A DNA stretch of 64,000 bases from Brachybacterium faecium DSM 4810 (GTDB taxonomy: Bacteria > Actinomycetota > Actinomycetes > Actinomycetales > Dermabacteraceae), in NCBI GenBank assembly GCA_000023405.1, contig CP001643.1, forward strand, positions 2,976,001 to 3,040,000, given 5' to 3'. Both the position numbers and the translations under genes were made by a program. How positions within the stretch are numbered: the first letter of the stretch is position 1; every line of letters starts with the position of its first letter. Below, in pieces: positions 50,226 through 58,563 of the stretch. The notes beneath the pieces are model-generated. The model had not been told where the DNA came from, searched no databases, and was given only the letters and a program-made list of their open reading frames with translations.

Positions 50226-51932
50226 TCAGGGCGTGGTGACCTTGCCGGGGTTCAGGTTGCGGCCCGGGTCGTTGTCGGCGAACAGGCCGTTGAGCATGCG
50301 CACGCCCACCTCGCCGATGTCCTCGGTGATCCACGGCTGGTGCTCGGTGCCCACCGCGTGGTGGTGAGAGACCGTCGAGCCGAGGTCCACGAAGGTCTGC
50401 TGCACGGCGTTCTTCGCGGCGTAGTACTGCTCGAGCGCCTGCTCGTCGGAGGAGTACGGGAAGGCGAAGGTGAAGTAGAGGCACGCCCCGCCGTGGTAGC
50501 TGTGCGACATGTGGCAGAACATGAAGCCCGGCAGGTCCTGCTCGGCCTGGACGGCGTAGAACGCGTCGTAGACCTTCGTGTGGACCTCGTTGATGTTCGA
50601 CCAGGTCGCACCGGTGTCGCACACGTCCCCGAACACCTGGTAGTTCAGCAGGAAGTCGCGCAGGTAGGGGGTGTCGAACTTCTTCTGGTCGTAGATCGCG
50701 CCGGGGCCCGCGCCGAGCGTGATGCCGCCGGCGTTCTTCACGATCTTCTTCACGATCCCCTTCTGCTGCTCGACGGACTCCTTCGAGCCCTCGAAGCAGA
50801 CGTAGGAGATCGACATCTCGTTCGTGGTGTCCCAGCCCTTGGAGCGCAGGTAGGCGAACAGGCCGTCCTGCACCTTCGCGGCCACCTTCCCCTTGGCGGA
50901 GGTGGGCTCCTTGACCATGGCGAGGCTGAACTCGGTCTCGGGCCCGTCGGAGAGGCGGGTGAAGGTGGGGGCCACGTCCGTGGAGCGGGCGATCGCGTGC
51001 ATGCCGCGGATGCCGTGCTCCCAGTCCGGGTACATGTAGGCGATGACCTGCCGCACCGGGGTGATGCGGTGCACCTGGAGGGTCACCTCGGTGATGATGC
51101 CGAGGCGGCCCTCGCTGCCCAGGATCATCTCGTGCACGCTGGGCCCGGAATCCCGGCCCGGGATCGGCTTGGTGACGGCGACGCCGTCGGGGTGCACCAT
51201 GCGCAGCCCGCGCACGATGTCCTCGATGTCGCCGTACTTGTCCGACTGCATGCCCGAGGAGCGGGTCGCCGCCCAGCCGCCGACGGTGGAGTAGGTGAAG
51301 GAGTCGGGGAAGTGGCCGACGGTCCAGCCCAGCGCGTTCAGCTGCTCCTCGAGATCCGGGCCGTACGCCCCGGCCTCCACCCGGGCCAGGCCCGCGGTGT
51401 CGTCGATCTCGATGACCTCGCGCAGCCGGCCGAGGTTCATGGTGAGGATCGGGCGCTGCTCGGAGACGTCCGGGGTGACGGAGCCGGAGATGCAGGAGCC
51501 GCCGCCGTAGGGGATCAGCACCAGGTCCTCCTCGAGCACGATCCGCAGGATCTGGGCGACCTCCTCCTCGGAGACCGGGTACACGATCGCGTCGACGAGC
51601 CGCTCGAAGTGGCCGTTGCGGGCCCGGAACAGGTCCGGCAGGGAGCGGCCGAAGGAGTGGACCACGCGGTACTCGTCGTCATCGGCCAGGTTCTCCTCGC
51701 CGACCACGTCGACCAGCAGGTCCCGCACCGCGCCGGGAAGGCGCGAGGGGGGCACCTCGAAGTCCGACAGCTGCGGCTCGACGGGCTGCTTCGAATCCAG
51801 GTCGACGCCCACCTTGTTCCGCGCCAGGGGGGCGAAGGCGGGCTTGTTGTCGTAGCGGAAGGTGACGTCGTCCAGTCCCCAGCCCCACCACTTGTGCCGC
51901 TTGACCTCGCGCGCGCTCAGCCGTTCGCTCAT
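50226..51932 (-). CDS. FAD-binding oxidase, alkyldihydroxyacetonephosphate synthase (AGPS)-like
   Basis: A 568-residue flavoprotein. It starts HKWWGWGLDDVTFRYDNKPA, the opening typical of AGPS proteins. The FAD domain has YPVSEEEVAQILRIVLEEDL, VLIPYGGGSCISG, GRLREVIEIDDTAGLARVEA and SEGRLGIITEVTLQVHRI. The C-terminal substrate domain has SHSYHGGACLYFTFAFPYSS and VSHHHAVGTEHQPW, matching the active-site Tyr and HHH of AGPS. AGPS swaps the acyl chain of acyl-DHAP for a fatty alcohol, forming the ether bond. The neighbours supply acyltransferase, reductase and fatty acyl-CoA reductase. Mycobacterial AgpS homologues exist whose activity is not firmly settled. It overlaps the acyltransferase gene by ATGA. 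Confidence 0.88.
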   Translation of the reverse strand: MSERLSAREVKRHKWWGWGLDDVTFRYDNKPAFAPLARNKVGVDLDSKQPVEPQLSDFEVPPSRLPGAVRDLLVDVVGEENLADDDEYRVVHSFGRSLPDLFRARNGHFERLVDAIVYPVSEEEVAQILRIVLEEDLVLIPYGGGSCISGSVTPDVSEQRPILTMNLGRLREVIEIDDTAGLARVEAGAYGPDLEEQLNALGWTVGHFPDSFTYSTVGGWAATRSSGMQSDKYGDIEDIVRGLRMVHPDGVAVTKPIPGRDSGPSVHEMILGSEGRLGIITEVTLQVHRITPVRQVIAYMYPDWEHGIRGMHAIARSTDVAPTFTRLSDGPETEFSLAMVKEPTSAKGKVAAKVQDGLFAYLRSKGWDTTNEMSISYVCFEGSKESVEQQKGIVKKIVKNAGGITLGAGPGAIYDQKKFDTPYLRDFLLNYQVFGDVCDTGATWSNINEVHTKVYDAFYAVQAEQDLPGFMFCHMSHSYHGGACLYFTFAFPYSSDEQALEQYYAAKNAVQQTFVDLGSTVSHHHAVGTEHQPWITEDIGEVGVRMLNGLFADNDPGRNLNPGKVTTP

Positions 51933-52885
51933 GCGGATTCCTCCTCGCCCCGGGCGCCCGCGCCCAGGACCTCGTCGTGATGCTCGTCGTACAGGTCCTT
52001 CACCTCGGCACGGATCCGGGCCGAGAACTCGACCGCGGATTCGTCCTCGTGGGAGATCATCGGATCGCCGAAGACGACCCGCACCGGCGGGCGCCCCGAC
52101 ACCGGCCAGTAGCGCCCCTTCGGCATCGCCTCGTACCCCCCGATGATGGCGGCCGGGACGACGGGCACGCCCACGCCGATCGCGAGCGCCGCCGCGCCGG
52201 GCTTGAACTCCGCCATGGTGCCGGTCGTCTGGCGGCCCCCCTCGGGGAACACCAGGATCGGCACCCCGGAGCGCAGGAGCTTGCGGGACGTGCCGGAATG
52301 CTTGCGGGAGCCTCCCCGGTCGATGGGGAAGGCGTTGAGCATGGTGCGGACGAAGATCCGCCGGTACCAGTGGTCGAACCAGTAGTCCGTCGCCGCGCCC
52401 GTGCACAGGAACCGCGCCTGGGTCCACGGCAGGCTCATCGCGAGCAGCGGGCCGTCCACATGGCTGGTGTGGTTCGCGACCAGCACGAAGGGGCCGCGGA
52501 TGCTCTTCACCCGGCGATGCACCTGCACCTCGGGGGTGACCGCGGAGTTCACCACGGCGCGGAACACCACGCGCTGCAGCACGAACCGCATCCCGGCCCG
52601 CCAGCGCGAGCGGTACTTCGCCAGCTCGCCCTCCGGCTTCTCCCAGCCCTCGCCGCGGGAGCGGGCCGAGAGCGAGCCCAGCAGGCGCTTGGAGCGGTCC
52701 CGGAGATCGTCGGCCGCTCGCGAGGTCGCATCCTGCATGCGCGCCCCGGCGGAGCGGGTGGGCGGGGCGGTCTCGGAGCGCTCGGCGCCGGCATCGCCGG
52801 GCGCGGTGCCGCCGGGCGCGGTGCCGTGAGGGGTGGTGCCGTCCTGCGGGCGCGGCGGCTCCTGCGGAGTGTCCTGCGAGGTCAA
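51929..52885 (-). CDS. PlsC-like lysophospholipid/DHAP acyltransferase
   Basis: A 318-residue acyltransferase. After a Pro/Gly/Thr-rich N-terminus of about 90 residues come the family motifs: VLVANHTSHVDGPLLAM (the H-x4-D catalytic pair), AFPIDRGGSR, and VPILVFPEGGRQTTG, then VPVVPAAIIGGYEAMPKGRY. The start codon is TTG (52885), 4 bp after the SDR stop and preceded by GGGAGA. An internal ATG (MQDATSR, residue 50) is an alternative. In the ether-lipid reading it would acylate dihydroxyacetone phosphate or lyso-ether lipid. Confidence 0.88.
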   Translation of the reverse strand: MTSQDTPQEPPRPQDGTTPHGTAPGGTAPGDAGAERSETAPPTRSAGARMQDATSRAADDLRDRSKRLLGSLSARSRGEGWEKPEGELAKYRSRWRAGMRFVLQRVVFRAVVNSAVTPEVQVHRRVKSIRGPFVLVANHTSHVDGPLLAMSLPWTQARFLCTGAATDYWFDHWYRRIFVRTMLNAFPIDRGGSRKHSGTSRKLLRSGVPILVFPEGGRQTTGTMAEFKPGAAALAIGVGVPVVPAAIIGGYEAMPKGRYWPVSGRPPVRVVFGDPMISHEDESAVEFSARIRAEVKDLYDEHHDEVLGAGARGEEESA

Positions 52886-52889
52886 GCGA

Positions 52890-53666
52890 TCACTTCTCCC
52901 GGTTGCGACGATGGCTGAGCAGGGCGCTCAGTCGTGCGACCAGGCCGCGCGGGGTGGTGCGCAGCACGGCCGCGATCAGCTTCCAGCGCTTCGAGGGGAT
53001 GGAGACCGGCCTGCCGCGGGCGACGTCCCGCAGGCAGTCCTCGACCAGCCGATCGGCGTCGAGCCACAGCGGCCCGGGGATGGAGGAGCCCTTGATGCCG
53101 GCGCGCGAGTGGAACTCGGTGCGCACCCAGCCCGGCATGAGCGCGGTGACCTGCACCCCGGTGCCGGCCAGCTGCACGCCCAGGGACTCGGAGTAGTTGC
53201 CCACCCACGCCTTGATCGCGGAGTAGTTGTTCTGGGTGACCAGCGCGGAGACGGAGCCGACGTTGATGATCCAGCCGCGGCCTCGCTCGCGCATCCCCCG
53301 GCCGGCGGCGCCGCCGAGCTTGAGCACGGCGCGGATCATCACCTCGAAGCCGCGGTCGTGCTGGCTGAGATCCTCGTCCAGCAGCGGCGACTTCACGGAG
53401 AAGCCGGCGTTGTTGACGAGGACGTCGACGGGGTCGGCGGAGGTCTCGAGGCGGTCGGCGACGCGCTGCTGGGCGTCGCGGTCGGAGAGGTCGGCGACGA
53501 GCGTCTCGACCTCGACGCCGTACTGGCGACGCAGCTGCGCGGCGACCTCATCGAGGCGATCGGCGTCCCGCGCGACCAGCACGAGAGCCGTCCCACGGCC
53601 CGCGAACGCTCTGGCGAAGGCGGCCCCGATGCCTGCGGTGCCGCCGGTGATCAGGGCCCTATGCAT
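52890..53666 (-). CDS. Short-chain dehydrogenase/reductase
   Basis: A 258-residue SDR. The cofactor motif is ALITGGTAGIGAAFARAFAG, with VLVNNAGFSVKSPLL and the catalytic Ser-Tyr-Lys in INVGSVSALVTQNNYSAIKA. After the core, ALMPGWVRTEFHSRAG and a basic C-terminal region (RRNREK) suggest loose membrane association. It heads the minus-strand operon. By context it could reduce alkyl- or acyl-dihydroxyacetone phosphate. The promoter predicts a leaderless transcript. Confidence 0.9.
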   Translation of the reverse strand: MHRALITGGTAGIGAAFARAFAGRGTALVLVARDADRLDEVAAQLRRQYGVEVETLVADLSDRDAQQRVADRLETSADPVDVLVNNAGFSVKSPLLDEDLSQHDRGFEVMIRAVLKLGGAAGRGMRERGRGWIINVGSVSALVTQNNYSAIKAWVGNYSESLGVQLAGTGVQVTALMPGWVRTEFHSRAGIKGSSIPGPLWLDADRLVEDCLRDVARGRPVSIPSKRWKLIAAVLRTTPRGLVARLSALLSHRRNREK

Positions 53667-53673
53667 GGCGGCT

Positions 53674-53683
53674 ACGATACACT
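53674..53683. promoter_or_regulatory. Overlapping divergent -10 boxes
   Basis: Minus strand: TATCGT (53679-53674) ends 7 bp before the SDR ATG, giving a leaderless transcript. Plus strand: TACACT (53678-53683) could serve the fatty acyl-CoA reductase gene with a leader of about 120 bases. The two share bases, so they would compete. Confidence 0.45.
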
Positions 53684-53809
53684 AGCGCCGCCCTGACCAG
53701 CGCGGAGAAGCTCCCTGGTGGGAGGCCCGCGGAGCACCGCCGGCGCGTCGTCGGCGTGCGCCTCCGCACCGCGCCCGGCACCCCGCCGTACCCGTCCACA
53801 GAGGATCCC

Positions 53810-56116
53810 ATGACGCACAGCACCTCCCCCGCCGCTCAGCCCGCCGCCGGCGGCTCGACCAGCGGGGACCGTCGGATCCTGCTCACCGGCGTGACCGGCT
53901 TCCTGGGCCAGGCCGTGCTGCGTTCGCTGCTGGAGACCACCCAGGACGTGCACGTCACCGCCGTGGTGCGCCCCAAGGGCTCGCTCACCGGCCGGCGCCG
54001 GCTCGAGCAGCTGCTGCGCAAGCCCGTCTTCTCCTCCTGGGCCGAGCTGCTCGAGGCCGAGAGCGCCGGGGCCGACGGGCAGGCCGCCCTCGACGGCAAG
54101 GCCCGCCTCAAGGAGATCTTCGATACGCGGGTGAGCGTGCTCGAGGGCGATCTCACCGACATGCCCGCGATCACCGACCCGGTCGACGTGGTGATCCACT
54201 CCGCCTCCTCCGTCTCCTTCGACCCGCCGATCGACGAGGCGTTCCGCACCAACGTCGGCGGGGCCCGGAACCTCTACGAGGCGCTGCTCGCCTCGGGCCA
54301 GGACCCGCACGTCATCCACGTCTCCACCGCCTACGTCGGCGGCATCTCCAAGGGTCTGCGCCAGGAGGGCTCCCTCCAGGCCGACGTCGACTGGCGCGCC
54401 GAGTACGAGGCCGCGCTCGCGGCCCGCGCCCGCGTCGAGGCGGAGTCCCGCAAGCCCGAGACGCTGCGCTCCCAGATCCGCGCCGCGAAGCTCAAGGTGG
54501 GCCGCATGGGCCCCAAGACCGTCGCCTCCGCCTCCGAGGGCGCCCGCCGCGAGTGGGTCGACCAGCGCCTCATCGACTTCGGCCGCACCCGCGCCCAGTC
54601 CGTCGGCTGGACCGACATCTACACCTTCACCAAGGCGATGGCCGAGCAGGTCGCCGAGGAGCTGTGGGCCGCGAACGGCCACCGCGTCTCCTTCGTGCGC
54701 CCCTCGATCATCGAGTCGGCCATGACCAAGCCGTTCCCCGGCTGGATCGACGGCTACAAGGTCGCGGACCCGCTGATCATGGCGTACGCCCGCGGCGCCC
54801 TGCCCGAGTTCCCGGGTCTGGCCGATTCGATCCTCGACGTGATCCCCGTCGACCACGTGGTCAACGTGATCGTCGCGCTGGCCACCCAGGAGGTCTCCCG
54901 CCGCGGGGACGACGCCTACTACCAGGTGGTCTCCGGCGCCTCGAACCCGCTGCCCTTCCACGAGATGGTCACCGCGGTGCGCGAGTACTTCGTCCAGCAC
55001 CCGCTCGAGGACGACAAGGGCCGGCCGATCCACGTGCCCGAGTGGTCCTTCCCCGCCGTGGAGCTGGTCGAGCAGCGCTTCCGCGCCAAGGAGCTCTCCG
55101 CGAAGCTCGGCTCCGCCGCCGTCGCCTACCTCCCCGCCACCAAGCGCACCCGGGAGTGGACCTCCGGCCTGCACAAGGCCACCTCGGGCATGACGATGCT
55201 GCGCAAGTACATCGAGCTGTACCGCCACTACACGAAGACCGAGATGGTCTTCGACGACGCGAACACCCGCGCGCTGCGCGAGGAGCTGCCGGCCGAGTTC
55301 CTCGCCACGCACGATTTCGACATCACCGGCATCGTGTGGCGCGACTACTTCCAGAAGCAGCACCTGCCGGCCGTCACCGACCTCACCCGCGCCTATTCGC
55401 GCGCGAAGTCCGCGCAGAAGCGCCGCGCGGCCCGGCCCGCGCCCGAGCTCAAGCACTCCGAGAACTCCCTGGCCGTGTTCGATCTCGACGGCACCGTGCT
55501 CGCCACGAACATCGTCCAGCAGTACTTCGCCGTGGTCCGGGCGACGAAGCCGCGCCGCACCTGGCCGGCCGAGATCGGCGGGCTGCTCGCCGCGGTGCCC
55601 GGCTACCTGCGGGCCGACCAGCGCGACCGCTCCGAGCTGATCCGCCTGGTCAACCGCCGCTACAAGGGCTACCGCAGCGCGGATCTGCGCGCGCTGATGC
55701 AGGGCGAGGCCGGGCGCCGGATCCGCGCCACCATCCGCCCGGAGGCGCTCGAGACGATCGAGCGTCACCGCGCCGCCGGGCACCGCACCGTGCTCGTCTC
55801 CGGCGCGCTGGACGTGCTGGTCGAGCCGGTCGCCGATCTCTTCGACGAGGTCATCGCCACCCACATGGACGAGGACGCCTCCGGGGTGATGACCGGCTAC
55901 CTCGCCACTCCCCCGCTGGTCGACGAGGCCCGCGCGAACTGGCTGCGCAAGTACGCCGCCCAGCACGGCGCGGACCTGTCCACCTCCTACGGCTACGGCG
56001 ACTCCCACGCGGACGCCGCCTGGCTCGAGCTCGTGGGCACCCCGGCCGCCGTCTCCCCGGACCTCGGCCTCTACGCCGTCGCGAAGAAGAAGCGCTGGCA
56101 GATCCTCGAGTGGTGA
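53810..56116 (+). CDS. Fatty acyl-CoA reductase fused to a HAD-IB phosphatase domain
   Basis: A 768-residue two-domain protein. Residues about 20-400 are a NAD(P)-binding 'male sterility' reductase domain: RRILLTGVTGFLGQAVLRSL, VVIHSASSVSFDPPIDEAFR, VIHVSTAYVGGISKG, and the catalytic Tyr-Lys in DIYTFTKAMAEQ (about 271), then SFVRPSIIESAM. A linker region of fatty acyl reductase type follows. Residues about 550-768 are a HAD-IB domain: SLAVFDLDGTVLATNIVQQY (nucleophile Asp), TVLVSGALDVLVEPVADLFD and YGYGDSHADAAWLELVG. It would make fatty alcohol for an ether-lipid synthase; the phosphatase substrate is unknown. A GAGGA precedes the ATG. A 73-bp palindrome lies 53 bp after the stop. Confidence 0.9.
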   Translation: MTHSTSPAAQPAAGGSTSGDRRILLTGVTGFLGQAVLRSLLETTQDVHVTAVVRPKGSLTGRRRLEQLLRKPVFSSWAELLEAESAGADGQAALDGKARLKEIFDTRVSVLEGDLTDMPAITDPVDVVIHSASSVSFDPPIDEAFRTNVGGARNLYEALLASGQDPHVIHVSTAYVGGISKGLRQEGSLQADVDWRAEYEAALAARARVEAESRKPETLRSQIRAAKLKVGRMGPKTVASASEGARREWVDQRLIDFGRTRAQSVGWTDIYTFTKAMAEQVAEELWAANGHRVSFVRPSIIESAMTKPFPGWIDGYKVADPLIMAYARGALPEFPGLADSILDVIPVDHVVNVIVALATQEVSRRGDDAYYQVVSGASNPLPFHEMVTAVREYFVQHPLEDDKGRPIHVPEWSFPAVELVEQRFRAKELSAKLGSAAVAYLPATKRTREWTSGLHKATSGMTMLRKYIELYRHYTKTEMVFDDANTRALREELPAEFLATHDFDITGIVWRDYFQKQHLPAVTDLTRAYSRAKSAQKRRAARPAPELKHSENSLAVFDLDGTVLATNIVQQYFAVVRATKPRRTWPAEIGGLLAAVPGYLRADQRDRSELIRLVNRRYKGYRSADLRALMQGEAGRRIRATIRPEALETIERHRAAGHRTVLVSGALDVLVEPVADLFDEVIATHMDEDASGVMTGYLATPPLVDEARANWLRKYAAQHGADLSTSYGYGDSHADAAWLELVGTPAAVSPDLGLYAVAKKKRWQILEW

Positions 56117-56168
56117 CCGCCCGCCGCTGCATCCCCCGCCGCTGCATTCCGCGCCGCTGACGGCTGAG

Positions 56169-56243
56169 AACGAACTTCTTGTCGCCTGCGTCGACTCACC
56201 TCCCCTGAGAGGTCGAGTCCACGCCGGCAACAAGAAGTTCGTC
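56169..56243 (+). repeat. 73-bp quasi-palindromic repeat, copy 2
   Basis: The ends ACGAACTTCTTG (56170-56181) and CAAGAAGTTCGT (56231-56242) are 73 bp outer edge to outer edge. This is the best-paired copy: the interior arms TCGCCTGCGTCGACTC and GAGTCCACGCCGGCAA extend the stem with three mismatches, and ACCTC/GAGGT closes the centre. Confidence 0.88.
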
Positions 56244-56270
56244 ATGTCCGGCGGGTTCCGTGCGGGGACT

Positions 56271-56299
56271 TCTGCCCGGGGAGTCCTGCCCCGGGCAGA
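56271..56299. terminator. Perfect 11-bp hairpin
   Basis: TCTGCCCGGGG (56271-56281) and CCCCGGGCAGA (56289-56299) pair around a 7-base loop. Related GGGGAGTCCTGCCC segments recur to 56334. It lies between the reductase gene and the lipoprotein gene. Confidence 0.55.
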
Positions 56300-56390
56300 G
56301 GTGCACGGGGAGTGCTGTCCGGGGAGTCCTGCCCATGGTGCAGCGCTCTGACCTGGGCTTACCGTCATGTCACCGATGAAGGAGGACATG

Positions 56391-57146
56391 ATGTCTCGAA
56401 CGATCATTGCTCGCGGGGCCGCCCTGGCCGCCGCGACCATGCTGGCCCTGACCGCCTGCGGCGGCACCGACGACGCCCCGGCCGAGGACCGCGAGGCAGG
56501 CGCCGTGGAGGCGGCTGACGACGCACCGGACGGAGCGGCCGACGACGGCGCAGTCGACGCCGACGAGGACGCGGGAGGCGACGCCGACGCGGACGCCGAG
56601 TCCGGCGAGGACGCGGGCTCCGGCGAGGACGGTGCCGAGGAGGACGCCGCCGACGACGCCGAGCAGGCCGCCGCCGAGTCCGACGAGGCGGGCGGCGGCG
56701 AGGGCACCGTCGTCGAGGTCGGCACCGAGTTCACCGACGAGGAGACCGGGGACGTCATCACCATCGTCTCCGCGGTGCGCGACAACCCCACCGAGTACTA
56801 CATGGCCGGCGACAACCCCGACGGCGAGATGATCTATCTCGAGGTCGAGGTGGAGGCCGGCGACACCTACGGCGGCGTCATCAGCCAGCGGGACTTCGTG
56901 CTCGACGACGGCGGCACCGAGGTCAACTACGCCGCGAGCGCGGACGACGAGCTGACCGACGCGGGCTACGAGTACTTCGACGGCGCACCGCGGCGCGAGG
57001 GCGGCGGCACCGGGTACATCCCGATCTACGTCGAGACCACCGGGGACACCCTCGCAGGTGCCTACGTGCGGCCCGAGCTCGAGGTGCTCGGCGAGGACAC
57101 GACCGTCCCGGAGTTCCGGGGCGAGTTCGAGATCCCCGCCGCCTGA
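56391..57146 (+). CDS. Lipoprotein with long acidic linker, DUF4352-like domain
   Basis: A 251-residue exported lipoprotein. The signal ends in a lipobox (MLALTACGGTDDAP). Residues about 25-110 are a low-complexity Asp/Glu/Ala/Gly linker. The C-terminal domain (about 110-251) has VVEVGTEFTDEETGDVITIV, MIYLEVEVEAGDTYGGVISQ and YIPIYVETTGDTLAGAYVRP, an immunoglobulin-like beta pattern resembling DUF4352. AAGGAGGA precedes adjacent ATGs at 56388 and 56391; spacing favours the second. TACCGT (56360-56365) is a possible -10. Palindromes lie on both sides and an 18-bp tandem repeat begins 23 bp past its stop. Function unknown. Confidence 0.78.
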   Translation: MSRTIIARGAALAAATMLALTACGGTDDAPAEDREAGAVEAADDAPDGAADDGAVDADEDAGGDADADAESGEDAGSGEDGAEEDAADDAEQAAAESDEAGGGEGTVVEVGTEFTDEETGDVITIVSAVRDNPTEYYMAGDNPDGEMIYLEVEVEAGDTYGGVISQRDFVLDDGGTEVNYAASADDELTDAGYEYFDGAPRREGGGTGYIPIYVETTGDTLAGAYVRPELEVLGEDTTVPEFRGEFEIPAA

Positions 57147-57168
57147 GCCGCGTGAGGTGCCGGAGCCG

Positions 57169-57240
57169 CCTGAGCCGCCCGCGCTGCCTGAGCCGCCCGC
57201 GCTGCCTCAGCCGCCCGCGCTGCCTGAGCTGCCCCGGTTG
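57169..57240. repeat. 18-bp tandem repeat, about four units
   Basis: CCTGAGCCGCCCGCGCTG occurs exactly at 57169-57186 and 57187-57204, with one change at 57205-57222 and a degenerate unit at 57223-57240. It starts 23 bp after the lipoprotein stop. Confidence 0.85.
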
Positions 57241-57251
57241 CCGGTGCCACG

Positions 57252-57324
57252 ACGAACTTCTTGTCGTCTGCGTGACCTCACGCCCCAGGAGGGGTCGGGC
57301 ACACGTGGGCGACAAGAAGTTCGT
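57252..57324 (+). repeat. 73-bp quasi-palindromic repeat, copy 3
   Basis: The ends are 15-bp complementary: ACGAACTTCTTGTCG (57252-57266) and CGACAAGAAGTTCGT (57310-57324). The interior keeps TCTGCGT but has drifted most on the right side; the centre holds CCCC-AGGA-GGGG. The outer ends are again 73 bp apart. It sits between the lipoprotein and nuclease-like genes. Confidence 0.85.
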
Positions 57325-57412
57325 GCTGTCGCCGTTCCTCCCCAGGGCGCAGCCGTCCCCATCCGGGCCCTCCCGCTGGAGCCTGGGGCGAGGCGGCTGC
57401 AGGCTACGGCGC

Positions 57413-58384
57413 ATGCACCACGCCAGCACGCTCGTCCTCCCCGCCGGTGCTCCGCGCCCGCACCGCCCGCTGCGGGAGCGCCGCGGCACGCGCCGGCTCG
57501 GTGCGGAAGACCTCGGCCTCGGCAGCCGGGCGCAGCTGCTGCAGCTGGGCCTCACGGACGCGCGTCTGCGCAGGCATGCGCGCGAGGGGACGCTGCAGCG
57601 GATCGCCCCCGGCTGGTATGCGCGGCCCGACGCCGCCGCCCCCGCTGTGCGGGCACTGGCTGCAGGGTTCCGGCTCACCTGCCTCGACGCGGCCGAGATG
57701 CATGGCCTCTGGGTCCCGCACCGCCCCGCGCACGAGGAGGGCGACCTGCACGTGTACCGCTTCAACGCCGTCGCGGACGCTCCGCCGGGGATGCGGCTGC
57801 ATGCCTCCCGCAGCCGCAGCTGGACGGAGCCCGATGCCGTCGCATCGCTGCCCCTCGCTCTCGAGCACGCGATGCAGTGCCTGGACGGAGAGAGCGCCGC
57901 GGTCCTGCTGGAGTCCGCGCTCGAACGACGGCTGCTGACCGTCCCCGAGGTGGAGGCCCTGCTGGCGCGGGCACCGATCGCGACGCGGTCACGCATCGGC
58001 GCGCTGTCCACCGCGAGCGATTCCGGCTCCGAGACCCGGGTGGTGCGGTGGCTGCGGCGCCGCGGCTTCCACGTGGAGCAGCAGGTCCATCTCGCGGGCG
58101 TGGGGTTCCTCGACGTGTACGTCGGCGGGCTCTTCCTCGAGATCGACGGGCGCGCGCACCACGAGCAGGAGGACGCCTTCCTCCGCGACCGCCGCCGTGA
58201 CCTGCGCACCGTCCGGTACGGCCTGCAGATCCTGCGCCTCAGCGACGAACAGGTCTGGACCCGCTGGGAGGACACCCGGCGCGCGATCCTGGACGCCCTC
58301 GACGAGGTCGGCGCCTTCGGCCGGCGCAAGGTCGACCGCCTCCTCGACCGCCCCGTGCCGGCTCCGCCGCGTCCGACGCGCTGA
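57413..58384 (+). CDS. AbiEi-like N-terminal domain fused to a DUF559/Vsr-like nuclease domain
   Basis: A 323-residue protein of a type common in actinobacteria. The N-terminal part (DARLRRHAREGTLQRIAPGW, then a wHTH-like region) resembles the AbiEi family antitoxin domain. The C-terminal part has TRVVRWLRRRGFHVEQQVHL, GVGFLDVYVGGLFLEIDGRA (the D...ExD of a PD-(D/E)XK fold) and FLRDRRRDLRTVRYGLQILR, the DUF559/Vsr-like signature. No AbiEii toxin gene is beside it. It may be a nuclease of unknown target or an orphan defence-related protein. Flanking palindromes and tandem repeats suggest a changeable locus. Confidence 0.82.
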   Translation: MHHASTLVLPAGAPRPHRPLRERRGTRRLGAEDLGLGSRAQLLQLGLTDARLRRHAREGTLQRIAPGWYARPDAAAPAVRALAAGFRLTCLDAAEMHGLWVPHRPAHEEGDLHVYRFNAVADAPPGMRLHASRSRSWTEPDAVASLPLALEHAMQCLDGESAAVLLESALERRLLTVPEVEALLARAPIATRSRIGALSTASDSGSETRVVRWLRRRGFHVEQQVHLAGVGFLDVYVGGLFLEIDGRAHHEQEDAFLRDRRRDLRTVRYGLQILRLSDEQVWTRWEDTRRAILDALDEVGAFGRRKVDRLLDRPVPAPPRPTR

Positions 58385-58433
58385 GCCCGCCCCTCCCCCT
58401 CCTCGCACCAGCGCCGGCCCAGGTCCGGCCCAG

Positions 58434-58553
58434 GCACCCGCACCCGCACCCGCACCCGCACCCGCACCCGCACCCGCACCCGCACCCGGCGCAGAGTCCC
58501 GCACGCAGCAGACCCCGGACCCGGCGCAGAGTCCCGCACATGGCAGACCCTGG
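58434..58553. repeat. (GCACCC)9 microsatellite followed by a 35-bp tandem duplication
   Basis: Nine exact GCACCC units run from 58434 to 58487. They lead into two 35-bp copies at 58484-58518 and 58519-58553 (ACCCGGCGCAGAGTCCCGCAC at each start, cut here to its core), differing at three bases. No gene covers it. Confidence 0.85.
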
Positions 58554-58563
58554 GCCCCGGAGA

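Noticed and set aside
53672..56791. A 1039-codon minus-strand open frame
   Set aside because: It is a shadow of the reductase-HAD gene, the palindrome and the start of the lipoprotein gene; no motif or plausible start.
58434..58487. GCACCC repeats as a CRISPR array
   Set aside because: The units are 6 bp and contiguous with no spacers; it is a microsatellite.
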